DNA from: Herbaspirillum autotrophicum
GTDB lineage: Bacteria; Pseudomonadota; Gammaproteobacteria; Burkholderiales; Burkholderiaceae_D
Assembly: GCF_001189915.1 (NCBI RefSeq)
Contig: NZ_LFLS01000003.1
Coordinates: 1-64,000, forward strand
Length of the DNA: 64,000 nt
Direction: 5' to 3'
Part shown: piece after piece, positions 47,804-57,208 of the stretch
Layout of the letters: the number at the start of each line of letters is the position of its first letter
Numbering within the stretch: position 1 is the stretch's first letter
Made by a program: the position numbers and the translations under genes
Notes under the pieces: model-generated
What the model saw: only the letters and a program-made list of their open reading frames with translations
The model's database searches: none
What the model was told of the DNA's origin: nothing

Positions 47804-49969
47804 ATGATCAATACCGATACCGGATTGCAGTGCCTGATCCTGATGGCCAGACTGCATGGCATCAGTGCCGACGCGACACAGTTGCGCCACCAATTTGGCA
47901 GTGCCACGTTTACCTCGGAAACAGTGCTGCTGGCGGCAAAAAAACTAGGATTGACAGCCAAGCGCGTGCAGCAACATCCCACACGGCTGGCGCGAGCGCC
48001 ATTGCCGGCGATCGGTATTGACAAGAGCGGTGCTTATTTTGTGCTGGGCAAAATCGACAGCACGCCAGAGTCACTCCAGGTACTGATACAACGACCGGGG
48101 CAGCCCCCCGAAATTCTCGCCCTCGATAGTTTCATGACCCTGTGGAACGGCCAGTTGATCTTTTTCACCAGTAAAGCCAGCTTTGCCGGCGCCATGTCCA
48201 GATTCGACTTTACCTGGTTCATTCCGGCCGTCATCAAATATCGTAAAACGCTGGGCGAAATATTACTGATTTCGTTTGTGTTGCAAATCATTGCGCTGGT
48301 GACCCCCATGTTTTTTCAGGTGGTCATGGACAAGGTATTGGTGCATCACTCCTTGAAAACCCTGAATGTGATCGGCATCGGCCTGATAGCGGCGATTCTG
48401 TTCGAGGTCGTGCTGAGCGCCATTCGCAGTGCGGCGCTCGCCAATACCAGCAGCAAGATCGACGTCGAACTGGGCACCCGGCTGTTCGGACATTTATTGC
48501 ACTTGCCCTTGAGTTATTTTCAAGCGCGCCGGGTGGGCGACTCGGTCGCGCGCGTGCGCGAACTGGAAAATATCCGCGCATTTCTGACCAGCAATGCCAT
48601 GACGCTGGTGTTGGACATATTGTTTTCGTTCGTATTTTTCGCGGTCATGCTGTGGTACAGCCCGACCCTGACGTTGATTGTGGCGCTGTCGATTCCGCTC
48701 TATCTGGCGCTGTCGCTGGCATTCACTCCGCTACTGCGGGCCAGGCTCAACGACAAATTCAACAAGAGCGCAGAAAATCAGTCGTTCCTGGTCGAAACAA
48801 TAAGCGGTATGGATACGCTCAAGGCCATGGCCGTGGAACCGCGCTGGCAGCGGACATGGGACAGGCAACTGGCAGCCTATGTGAGTGCCGGTCTGTCGAC
48901 CACCAACATCGGTCTGGTCGCCAATGGCGGCATCAGTCTGGTGGGCAAACTGACCACTGCAGTCATCATGTGGCTGGGCGCCTTGCAGGTGATCGACAAC
49001 CAGATGACCGTGGGCGAACTGGTGGCATTCAACATGTTGGCAGGCCAGGTGGCATCGCCCATTCTGCGGCTGGCGCAGTTGTGGAATGATTTTCAGCAAG
49101 TCGGCATTTCGATGAGCCGGCTGGGCGACATTCTGAATGCCAACACCGAGGTTGCAGGCAATAAAACACGTATGCCACGCGTGACCGGCGCGATTGAATT
49201 CGACCGCGTGTCATTTCGTTATCGTCCTGACGCACCGGAAGTGATTCGCGCTCTGCAATGCAAGATTTCAGCGGGAGAAATCATCGGCATCGTCGGTCGT
49301 TCGGGTTCAGGCAAAAGCACGCTGACCAAGCTGGTGCAACGACTCTACATACCGGATCGCGGCCGCGTCATGATCGATGGCCAGGATATCGCGATCATCG
49401 ATACAGCCTCGCTGCGCCACCAAATCGGCATCGTGTTGCAAGAGAATCTTCTGTTTTCGCGCTCGATTCGAGACAACATTGCGCTGTCCGATCCGGCGCT
49501 GCCGATCGAGCGCATCATTGAGGCCGCCAAACTGGCAGGCGCGCATGCATTCATTTGCGAGCTGCCGGAGGGGTACGACACGCAGGTGGGTGAAAACGGC
49601 ACCGGTCTGTCCGGCGGGCAACGTCAGCGCATCGCCATCGCCCGGGCCCTGATTACCAATCCGCGCATTTTGATTTTCGATGAAGCCACCAGTGCACTGG
49701 ATTACGAATCAGAAAAGATCATTCAGGACAACATGCGACAGATTTGCACTGGTCGCACGGTTCTCATCATCGCCCATCGCCTGAGTGCCGTGCGCGATGC
49801 CCATCGTATCATCGTCATGGAGCGCGGACAAATCGCCGAGACCGGCAGTCATGATGAACTGCTGCAAAATGGCGATGGCATTTATCATCATCTGTACCAC
49901 TTGCAAAGCACGCAACGACACATCCCCGCGGGTGCCGGCGCCCCTGCACCTGCGGGGATGACGCCATGA
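47804..49969 (+). CDS. Type I secretion ABC transporter, HlyB-like
   Basis: 721-residue inner-membrane exporter, very like HlyB (707). N-terminal C39-like domain (about 1-125) that binds but should not cut substrate: the catalytic Cys of the D-C-G motif is Thr6 and the His of the HF/YVVL motif is Tyr. Membrane domain (about 145-440) starts FDFTWFIPAVIKYRKTLGE; ATPase domain has GRSGSGKST (about 497), LSGGQ (about 602) and ILIFDEATS. I start at ATG 47804; a TTG at 47735 is also open. Overlaps the adaptor gene by 4 bases. Substrate: most likely the RTX protein at 42464. Confidence 0.94.
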   Translation: MINTDTGLQCLILMARLHGISADATQLRHQFGSATFTSETVLLAAKKLGLTAKRVQQHPTRLARAPLPAIGIDKSGAYFVLGKIDSTPESLQVLIQRPGQPPEILALDSFMTLWNGQLIFFTSKASFAGAMSRFDFTWFIPAVIKYRKTLGEILLISFVLQIIALVTPMFFQVVMDKVLVHHSLKTLNVIGIGLIAAILFEVVLSAIRSAALANTSSKIDVELGTRLFGHLLHLPLSYFQARRVGDSVARVRELENIRAFLTSNAMTLVLDILFSFVFFAVMLWYSPTLTLIVALSIPLYLALSLAFTPLLRARLNDKFNKSAENQSFLVETISGMDTLKAMAVEPRWQRTWDRQLAAYVSAGLSTTNIGLVANGGISLVGKLTTAVIMWLGALQVIDNQMTVGELVAFNMLAGQVASPILRLAQLWNDFQQVGISMSRLGDILNANTEVAGNKTRMPRVTGAIEFDRVSFRYRPDAPEVIRALQCKISAGEIIGIVGRSGSGKSTLTKLVQRLYIPDRGRVMIDGQDIAIIDTASLRHQIGIVLQENLLFSRSIRDNIALSDPALPIERIIEAAKLAGAHAFICELPEGYDTQVGENGTGLSGGQRQRIAIARALITNPRILIFDEATSALDYESEKIIQDNMRQICTGRTVLIIAHRLSAVRDAHRIIVMERGQIAETGSHDELLQNGDGIYHHLYHLQSTQRHIPAGAGAPAPAGMTP

Positions 49970-51309
49970 GCATGCGCCACCGCCTGCAAGCCGCCATTGG
50001 ACTGCTGCACCGCTACCACGCAGTTTTTTTTCATTTCTGGACCAGACGCCATGCGATGCGGACCGACTTCTTCAACAAACAAGAAGCCGAATTCCTGCCT
50101 GCCGGCCTGGCCCTGCAAGAGACCCCCGGCTCGCCTTCCTTGCGCTGGACCGCACGCATATTGATGGCACTGGTCGTGTGCACGTTGCTGTGGTCCGTCT
50201 TTGGCAAGGTTGATATTGTTGTCAATGCAAGCGGAAAAATCATCCTCACGGCACGCACCAAAACCATTGCAGCCATTGATGTTGCCAGCGTGCGGGCACT
50301 GCACGTGACCGAAGGTCAACGCGTGCGTGCCGGCGAGGTGCTGATCGAACTTGATTCCAGCAGCAGCGATGCCGAACATGACAAAGCCATGGAGAGTGTG
50401 ACGCAAGCAAGGTTGCAAGTAGCGCGCGCGACATCGATGAATGCTGCCGTAGATCGCCTGCAATTGCCGGCATTACCTCCGGTGGCAGGCGCCAGCAAAG
50501 AACAATGGAACGCCGCCAGACAGCATCTGGAAGGCCTGTATCGCGATTTTCACGCCAGGCTGAAACGACTCGACGGCGAAGTCACGCGCTACACCAGAGC
50601 GCTGCCGCTGGTGGCGCAACAGGCCGATGACTTTGCCGCATTGGTACAGGATCGTTCAGTATCGCAGCACGCCTGGCTCGACAAAGAACAGGCCAGAATA
50701 AATCTGGAAGGTCTGTTGCTGGACGTAAAAAATCAACGTGCAGCGCTGCTCGCGCAAACCCGCAAAGAAGCCCATGATGCGATCACCGAAGGTAACCGCA
50801 TCATTGCTGCCAGCGCGCAAGATCAGCGTCGTGCAGGAGAACGCAGCAGATTACTGAAACTGGTGGCGCCGGTGGACGGCACGGTGCAACAGTTGACGGT
50901 GCATACCGTCGGCGGTGTGGTACCTGCTGCACAACCGCTGATGCAAATTGTGCCGCAAGAAAACATCGTTGAAGTCGAGGCATTTCTCAAAAACAAGGAT
51001 GTCGGTTTCATCAGCATTGCTCAGGAGGCCAGGGTCAAGATCGATGCATTCGACTACACCAGATACGGTACCGTCAATGGGAGCGTCAAACATGTTTCGC
51101 AAGATGCCATGGAAGATGAACAGCAGGGTCTGATGTACTCTGCCAATATCATGCTCGACAACAGCGACATCGTGATCGATGGCAAGACAGTGCCCCTGAC
51201 GGCGGGCATGGCGGTCAATGTCGAAATAAAAACGGGGACCCGGCGCATCATCGCGTATGTGCTTTCGCCATTGATGCGGCATCAGCGGGAAGCGCTTCAT
51301 GAACGTTGA
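49966..51309 (+). CDS. Type I secretion periplasmic adaptor, HlyD-like
   Basis: 447 residues (E. coli HlyD 478). Cytoplasmic N-terminus, one membrane helix (about 62-79), lipoyl-like half motif (ASVRALHVTEGQRVRAGEVL), long coiled coil (about 125-300) and the C-terminal barrel (VAPVDGTVQQLTVHTVGGVVPAAQPL ... KHVSQDAM). Joins the HlyB-like pump to the outer-membrane duct. Coupled to the pump gene by ATGA overlap and to the tolC-like gene by an 11-base overlap. Confidence 0.94.
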   Translation: MSMRHRLQAAIGLLHRYHAVFFHFWTRRHAMRTDFFNKQEAEFLPAGLALQETPGSPSLRWTARILMALVVCTLLWSVFGKVDIVVNASGKIILTARTKTIAAIDVASVRALHVTEGQRVRAGEVLIELDSSSSDAEHDKAMESVTQARLQVARATSMNAAVDRLQLPALPPVAGASKEQWNAARQHLEGLYRDFHARLKRLDGEVTRYTRALPLVAQQADDFAALVQDRSVSQHAWLDKEQARINLEGLLLDVKNQRAALLAQTRKEAHDAITEGNRIIAASAQDQRRAGERSRLLKLVAPVDGTVQQLTVHTVGGVVPAAQPLMQIVPQENIVEVEAFLKNKDVGFISIAQEARVKIDAFDYTRYGTVNGSVKHVSQDAMEDEQQGLMYSANIMLDNSDIVIDGKTVPLTAGMAVNVEIKTGTRRIIAYVLSPLMRHQREALHER

Positions 51310-52798
51310 TTCCCCTTTGACATACTGCCGGTATTGGCTGATCGCGATACTGTTGAGTGCGGCGATCAGCGCCAGCAGCAATGTCCGGGCGAGCGACTGG
51401 GCCGACTTGTTGACTACGCCTTTTGCCGATCCCTTGCTGGCAAGGCCGCCACAACTGGAGCAAGCGACAGTCTTGCCCGGTGATACACAAGCGGCCAGTT
51501 GCGCTGCCGACATGCACGACCATCTTGACCACGGCCAGCCGCTCACCTTGTCCGTCGCCGTCGATCTGGCCTTGTGCCATCATCCGGAGGTGCAAGGTGC
51601 GTGGGCATCCATCAAGATACAGGCCGCGCAAGTGGGCGCTGCAAGAGCCTCCTATCTGCCGGCGCTCAACATGGGGATGAGCCGGTCGCGCCAAAAAATC
51701 GCGTATCCGCAATCGCACTCTTCGGGCAATTCGGATCACACCAGCGACTCCCGCTACCTCACGCTGACGTGGCGTTTGCTCGACTTCGGTACGCGCGGTG
51801 CCAATCGCCGTGCGGCCGATGCCTCACTGGAAGCGGCATTGGCCAGCCATGATGCAGTACTGCAAAAAATCCTGGCGCATGTCATTGGTGCCTACTTCGA
51901 CGCTCAAACCGCGAAAGCGGATCACGATGCCAAAGAAAAAAGCGAAACCCTGGCGCAACATACCTGGGAGACTGCCCGCAAGCGCGAAGCGCGCGGCGCC
52001 GGCGCCCGGACCGATACTTTGCAGGCCAGAACCGCACATGCCAAAGCGGAATTGGAAAGCAGCCGCGCTGTTGGCCGATACCGGAAATCGTTGTCGGTTC
52101 TGGTCACTGCCTTGGGCTTTCCTGTGCAATCGCCAGCCGCCCAACGCCTGATCCTGGCGCCCGATTATGTCGATGCGAAAAGTGCGCTGCGTCATGATCT
52201 GAGCGCTTGGCTGACGCTGGCACAGGACCGGCATCCGGCGTTGCTGGCGATGCGCGCGCAGTTGGCCTCGGCGCGGGAGAATCTGACTGCCGCGCGTGCC
52301 GAAGGTTTGCCGACACTGGACTTTACAGGCAGCCGTTACGTCAACGGCCGCCCCGGTCAAAGTGCGTCTTCGGTGCATTCAAAAGAATCGGTGGTCGGAC
52401 TGGCACTCAACATTCCATTGTTCGATGGTTTCGCGAGTACCTACAAAGTGCGCGCAGCACAAGCCCGGATCGAAAAGAAAAAAACGGAAGTACGGGAAAC
52501 CGAAAATCAGATATTGAGCGAAATCGCCAAGGCGCATGCTGATGCCGTGGCCGCGTTGCGTAATCTGGACACGTCCAAAAAACTGATCGAGGCAGCTCAG
52601 GATGCATTGGAGACCGTACGGCGCAAGTACGACCGGGGTATCGCAGATATTCTCGACATGCTCAACGTGCAGCTGGCACTGGCAGACGCGCAGCAAGAAC
52701 GGATCAGAAGTTTGTCAGAGTGGCGTTCCGCCCGCCTGCAACTGCTGGCCAATACCGGGGTGATCGGGCGCAATGATGTCCGGGCCCCGCAGCAGTGA
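51299..52798 (+). CDS. TolC-family outer-membrane channel of the type I system
   Basis: 499 residues. Signal peptide (about 1-31, IAILLSAAISASSNVRA) and two OEP repeats with long helices (GAWASIKIQAAQVGAARASYLP; KSLSVLVTALGF; ILSEIAKAHADAVAALRNLD). It has no lipobox, unlike the OprM-like protein at 8712. The dedicated outer-membrane duct for the exporter upstream. Last gene of the island, ending 58 bases before the convergent yhdP gene. Confidence 0.93.
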   Translation: MNVDSPLTYCRYWLIAILLSAAISASSNVRASDWADLLTTPFADPLLARPPQLEQATVLPGDTQAASCAADMHDHLDHGQPLTLSVAVDLALCHHPEVQGAWASIKIQAAQVGAARASYLPALNMGMSRSRQKIAYPQSHSSGNSDHTSDSRYLTLTWRLLDFGTRGANRRAADASLEAALASHDAVLQKILAHVIGAYFDAQTAKADHDAKEKSETLAQHTWETARKREARGAGARTDTLQARTAHAKAELESSRAVGRYRKSLSVLVTALGFPVQSPAAQRLILAPDYVDAKSALRHDLSAWLTLAQDRHPALLAMRAQLASARENLTAARAEGLPTLDFTGSRYVNGRPGQSASSVHSKESVVGLALNIPLFDGFASTYKVRAAQARIEKKKTEVRETENQILSEIAKAHADAVAALRNLDTSKKLIEAAQDALETVRRKYDRGIADILDMLNVQLALADAQQERIRSLSEWRSARLQLLANTGVIGRNDVRAPQQ

Positions 52799-52856
52799 CG
52801 TTCCGTCAGCAACATTCAGTGCGCCTGCAACCGCGCCGTGAAACAACCGGCAGCGC

Positions 52857-55800
52857 TTATTTGTCGGACTTGCCATTGTCTTGAACGCCGGCATCCGTGC
52901 CGCTGTGCTCTTGCTTGACGACCACCGGATCACTCCATGACCCGGTCACATTGTATTCAAAGGTCAGCGACTTCATCAGCGGGTTGCGCAAAAACAGTTG
53001 CGCCAGGAAAGTGCCGACGCCGACCACCGGATTGATTGCCAATGCGACCACCGACGCTGTTCCCAGATTGAATTCGGGAATGACCACCAGATGCAGGTTT
53101 TGCGATTCACGGGCGATATCGGCTGAGCCGTTCATCAATACCGAGGCCGTGACGCCGCTCATTTTCAGATTGTCGGTACTGGCGATACCTTGCGAAACGG
53201 ACGCCGTACCAACGATATTGTCAAAGGCAAAACCTTCCGAGAACACATCGCGGAAGTCGAACATCAGACGCCGTGGCAAGGCTTGCAGGTTCAGCACTCC
53301 CAACAGTTTGGCCGCGCCCGGATCAACCTTGAGAAATTGGCCGTTGTGGATATCCATGTGAATCTGTCCCGACAGCGTCGGGATATCCATGGAGAACGGC
53401 AAACCGCGCCAGCTGACATCGCCATCGAGCTTGCCCTTGCCGCCCTTGACTACACCCGGAAAGCCGAACCGGTCCAACAGCTTGCCGGCATCAGTGATAT
53501 CCAGTGCGTACGTCAAATTCGAGGTATTGCTGTTGCCGAACGCCATCCAGTTGCCGGCTGCCTTGAACTCGGCATCGGGATTGACCAGCGACAAGCGGTT
53601 GATGCGCCATTCCCGGCCCACGCTGACGCCGACGTTGTTGGCATTGAGTTCCAGGCGTCCGAGTTTCTTGCCGAACAATTGAAAATCTTCCGCCACGATG
53701 TCGAGCGCCGGAATCTGGGTCGTGGTGCCATTGCCTTCCAGAATGTCACCGACATCGGCCGCCGCGCTTTGCGGGATATTCAGCGCCGCCAGACGCGCCG
53801 TCACCTTGCCCAGACCACGGCCACGGTTGGGTTCGTTCCAGGTGGCATAACCCGATATCTGCGCCGAATCGATATTGACCTGCCAGGTGCGCCGCTGATG
53901 CGAGGCACCGAACACGACGTTGTTGAGTTTCTTGCCCATGACGATCAGATCGGTCGCCCTGACCGTCAGCGCATCCGGTTCCAGATAGGCATTCAGTCCC
54001 GAGGCAGCGCCGCCTTCGCTGCTGTCAGCCTCGCCCACTACGGCTGAGCGGAAGCTGACCCATTCATCGACATTGGCAGTTTTGGCATTGACGGCCACCA
54101 TCAACCCGCTGTCGGGCAGCGGCGCCGGTTGCTCGATCCCGATACCGCCGCGGGTAACCCGCCAGTCGGCTTGCCGTCCCGGCGCTTTTTGCCGCTGATA
54201 ACGCGCGGCCAGCACCGACCCGAGCGATAACTTGAGTTCATCTCGTTCGACCAACGGATCATCGCTGGCCAGACCGAGCAGTTCGAACTTGAGCGGCAGG
54301 TTTTCACTCGCCGTCTTGCCCAGCGGTGCCGGCAAATTCAACGCCAGTCCCTGCAAACCGGATTCCACGATGATTTCAGGCTGGTGTCCCTTGACGCTGA
54401 TCGTGGCGTTATACCGCGTGCTACCGCTGAGTTTTTCCAGCAAGCGTTGCAACACCGGTTCGCTGTAGTTCTTGCGCAACCCCTCAGCCGACATGCCGCC
54501 ATCCACCTTGACCAGCGTCGAACCATCCCGTTGCGTGCCGCCGGCAATATTGGCCCACTCGCCCAGGAACTGGCCCTTGAGACCGTTCAGATTAAAACCC
54601 TTTTGATCGAATTCGAGTTTGCCGCTGGTCTTGTAGATGGTGGGCAGCCCGTTCAGCAACATGACGTCATTGTTCAGGAATTGCAGATTGCCATCGACCT
54701 TGGCATCGATCATGTGGTGCAGCGGCAGTTGAAATTTCAATTGCAGTTTGCCGTTGCCGGTGGCTTTGGTGACTTCGGTAAAATTGCCGATCCAATGCGC
54801 CACCGGACTGTCGCTCACGTATTGCAGGAAATCCTGCATGGCGCCGGCAGCGCTGCCTTCGATTTCCAGCACGGACTCATGCGCCAGCAAATCGGGAATG
54901 ACGGCGCTCACATCCTTGACGGCAACACCGTGCGTCTTGCCGCTCTCGGCCTTGATTTCAAGTCGCGAGCGGTTGATGGCAAGCGTGCCCTTGGCTTCTT
55001 GCAGCAACGGCCATTCCGGCGATTTGCCGTCCAGCGCAAAATGCGACGGCGAATAGTTCATCGTCAAGCCATCGAACTTGCCATTGAGGCTGAACTCGCC
55101 ACGCGGCTTATCGCCCGGCTTGAGCGGTTGAAACGGGAAATCGGCGAGATCGCCTTTGAGCACCACGTCGGCATCGTGCAATTGACCATTCACCAGCGCA
55201 TTGCTTACCCAGTCGCGCACCAGCACCGGCGTTTGCGCCGGCAAATAACGTCCGACCTTCTTGAAGTCCAGTACATTCAGGCGGCCCTTCATGTCGATGG
55301 CGCCGACCGATTTCCCTTGCAGCGGAATCAGATGGGTCCCGCTCAGCGAGCCGGCCAGTCCATCCTGCGCGAAGTCCATGTTCTCGATCTGAAACAGCAA
55401 TTGCTGGTCTTTCTGAAAGGTCCAGCGGGCATTCATGTTGAGTTTATCGACCGCAATGTCGGGATCGGAAAAATAGGCCGACAAGCGGAATACGGCGTCG
55501 GTGGTTGCCAGTCCCAGCGTGCCGCCCTTTTCATTGGCGTCGATCTGTCCGCTCAGGTTGGCAAACCCCGGAATCGCCGGTGCCGCGGCATGCAACTTGT
55601 CCTGCGCCGGCCGTCGTGCCTGTGCCTTCATGCCGAGACCGGTGAAGCTGCCGCGAATCTGATAAGCCGCCACATCCGGGTAACTGCCTTGCCATTGCAC
55701 ACTGAAGTCTTTCAACTGGCCGCGCGGCGCCAGATCACTGAGCAACTGCCGCTGCGATGCGGTCAGCGGCAAGCGGGCAGCCAGACTGGACAAGGTTTCC

Positions 55801-57008
55801 AGATCGAGAAAACGGGCTTGCACCCGCATTTTTTCTTGTTGCAACTTGGTCGCCGGCTCAAAACGCTCGCTGATGGTGGTGGCCGGCAGCAGGAAACCAT
55901 CATCGGTTTGCAGCGAAAAGTCGGTCAGCGTCACGGCATGGCCGTTGGCCCCAAATGTGGGTACGCCGTCTTGCGGCGTCGCTCCCATTGCTTCGCTGGC
56001 AGACACGCGACCGTTGACTTGCTTCAATTGCAACGGTTCCAGTCCCTTGCCCAGCCGCGCCGACAAATCCGACAAGTGCAGATCGGCGGTGAAATTGGCG
56101 ACCTTGGCGTGATCCAGGTCCAGCCATGCACGCACCGAGCCCCGGCCCTGGGCGATGTCGATCGGGTAATCGAAATAGGCCTTCCAGACGCTCAGGTCGG
56201 TATCGCGCAAATCGGTATAAAGCGTACCTTTCCAGCGTGAAACATCGGAGATGCTGGAGGCAAAGCTGGGATGATAAAAACTGGCGCGAATATCCACCGG
56301 GGCGGCAAAGGCTGCCGGAGGTGTGGCCTTGAGGGCGAATTGATGCTTGCGCCAGTTATTGTGCAATACCAGCGTGACATCATTGAGGGCCAGTTCCGGT
56401 GCCTTGCGCAAATCATCGCGCCAGCGGATCTTGCCGTTTCTGATGACGATTTCGCGTTGCGACAATACCCAGTCAGCCCCGGCACCGCTGTGCCCGCCGT
56501 TATCGACCGCCAGGCCGGCCACAAACAGTTTGCCGGCGGCATTGCGCTGAATTGCCAGATCGGGATTGTCGATGGTCAGATTTTCGAACCGCAGATTGCC
56601 GACCAGCAATGTACTCCATGACAACGTGGCCGACACGTGCGGCAGGCTCAGCGCCGGTTGTCCGGCCTGATCGTGGATCACCACATCGGTCAGCGCCAGT
56701 TGCGGCCGCAGGCCGCTCCAGGACGTGGCGATGGCCGCCATGGTGACCGGCCGCCCCACTGCCCGTGAAGCAATCTGTTCAATTTCAGGCTTGTAGTGAT
56801 CCACCTCTGGCAGAATCACGTAGCGCAACATCAGGAACAAGGCGCAGAATAGAAAATAGCCGACTACCAGCAATTTGAAGGTAATCGCCAGCACGCAGCG
56901 GGTGGCCCGGTTGGCGTGATAAAACGTGTCTCGCATTACTCGCCAGCAAGCCGCAAAGCGGGCGGTCGTGGTCGAGGCGTTTTTTTGATCTGCGGACATC
57001 AAGGGCAA
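52857..57008 (-). CDS. yhdP: YhdP family AsmA-like phospholipid transport protein
   Basis: 1383 residues, anchored by one N-terminal membrane helix (about 42-66, VLAITFKLLVVGYFLFCALFL), the rest a long periplasmic beta-groove. The AsmA-like C-terminal part (about 1230-1350, LGVLNLQALPRRLMFDFRDVFSEGFAFD) matches TIGR02099. E. coli YhdP helps move phospholipids to the outer membrane. In relatives it is followed by a nitrilase-type gene and tldD; here the RTX island intervenes on the opposite strand. A downstream ATG (56999) is also possible. Confidence 0.93.
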   Translation of the reverse strand: MPLMSADQKNASTTTARFAACWRVMRDTFYHANRATRCVLAITFKLLVVGYFLFCALFLMLRYVILPEVDHYKPEIEQIASRAVGRPVTMAAIATSWSGLRPQLALTDVVIHDQAGQPALSLPHVSATLSWSTLLVGNLRFENLTIDNPDLAIQRNAAGKLFVAGLAVDNGGHSGAGADWVLSQREIVIRNGKIRWRDDLRKAPELALNDVTLVLHNNWRKHQFALKATPPAAFAAPVDIRASFYHPSFASSISDVSRWKGTLYTDLRDTDLSVWKAYFDYPIDIAQGRGSVRAWLDLDHAKVANFTADLHLSDLSARLGKGLEPLQLKQVNGRVSASEAMGATPQDGVPTFGANGHAVTLTDFSLQTDDGFLLPATTISERFEPATKLQQEKMRVQARFLDLETLSSLAARLPLTASQRQLLSDLAPRGQLKDFSVQWQGSYPDVAAYQIRGSFTGLGMKAQARRPAQDKLHAAAPAIPGFANLSGQIDANEKGGTLGLATTDAVFRLSAYFSDPDIAVDKLNMNARWTFQKDQQLLFQIENMDFAQDGLAGSLSGTHLIPLQGKSVGAIDMKGRLNVLDFKKVGRYLPAQTPVLVRDWVSNALVNGQLHDADVVLKGDLADFPFQPLKPGDKPRGEFSLNGKFDGLTMNYSPSHFALDGKSPEWPLLQEAKGTLAINRSRLEIKAESGKTHGVAVKDVSAVIPDLLAHESVLEIEGSAAGAMQDFLQYVSDSPVAHWIGNFTEVTKATGNGKLQLKFQLPLHHMIDAKVDGNLQFLNNDVMLLNGLPTIYKTSGKLEFDQKGFNLNGLKGQFLGEWANIAGGTQRDGSTLVKVDGGMSAEGLRKNYSEPVLQRLLEKLSGSTRYNATISVKGHQPEIIVESGLQGLALNLPAPLGKTASENLPLKFELLGLASDDPLVERDELKLSLGSVLAARYQRQKAPGRQADWRVTRGGIGIEQPAPLPDSGLMVAVNAKTANVDEWVSFRSAVVGEADSSEGGAASGLNAYLEPDALTVRATDLIVMGKKLNNVVFGASHQRRTWQVNIDSAQISGYATWNEPNRGRGLGKVTARLAALNIPQSAAADVGDILEGNGTTTQIPALDIVAEDFQLFGKKLGRLELNANNVGVSVGREWRINRLSLVNPDAEFKAAGNWMAFGNSNTSNLTYALDITDAGKLLDRFGFPGVVKGGKGKLDGDVSWRGLPFSMDIPTLSGQIHMDIHNGQFLKVDPGAAKLLGVLNLQALPRRLMFDFRDVFSEGFAFDNIVGTASVSQGIASTDNLKMSGVTASVLMNGSADIARESQNLHLVVIPEFNLGTASVVALAINPVVGVGTFLAQLFLRNPLMKSLTFEYNVTGSWSDPVVVKQEHSGTDAGVQDNGKSDK

Positions 57009-57208
57009 GAATAAAAACTCAATGTAGAATAAAACAAACGGATGACATCATCGCATGGAAGCGCTCTTTTGACCTAATTGCGGACCCTGTTAACACTTAT
57101 AAGACGCCTGAACTGGCATTTGATTCGCGCCCGGCAATCCCGCTTGCCGCCGCTGCCGATGCCAGTCGCAGACAGCGCCATCTCATTCAACCCAACCTGA
57201 CGATCTCT

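Noticed and set aside
54384-56240. 618-codon open frame on the + strand
   Set aside because: It is antisense to yhdP, has a His/Arg/Gln-rich composition typical of a complementary-strand shadow, and shows no domain.
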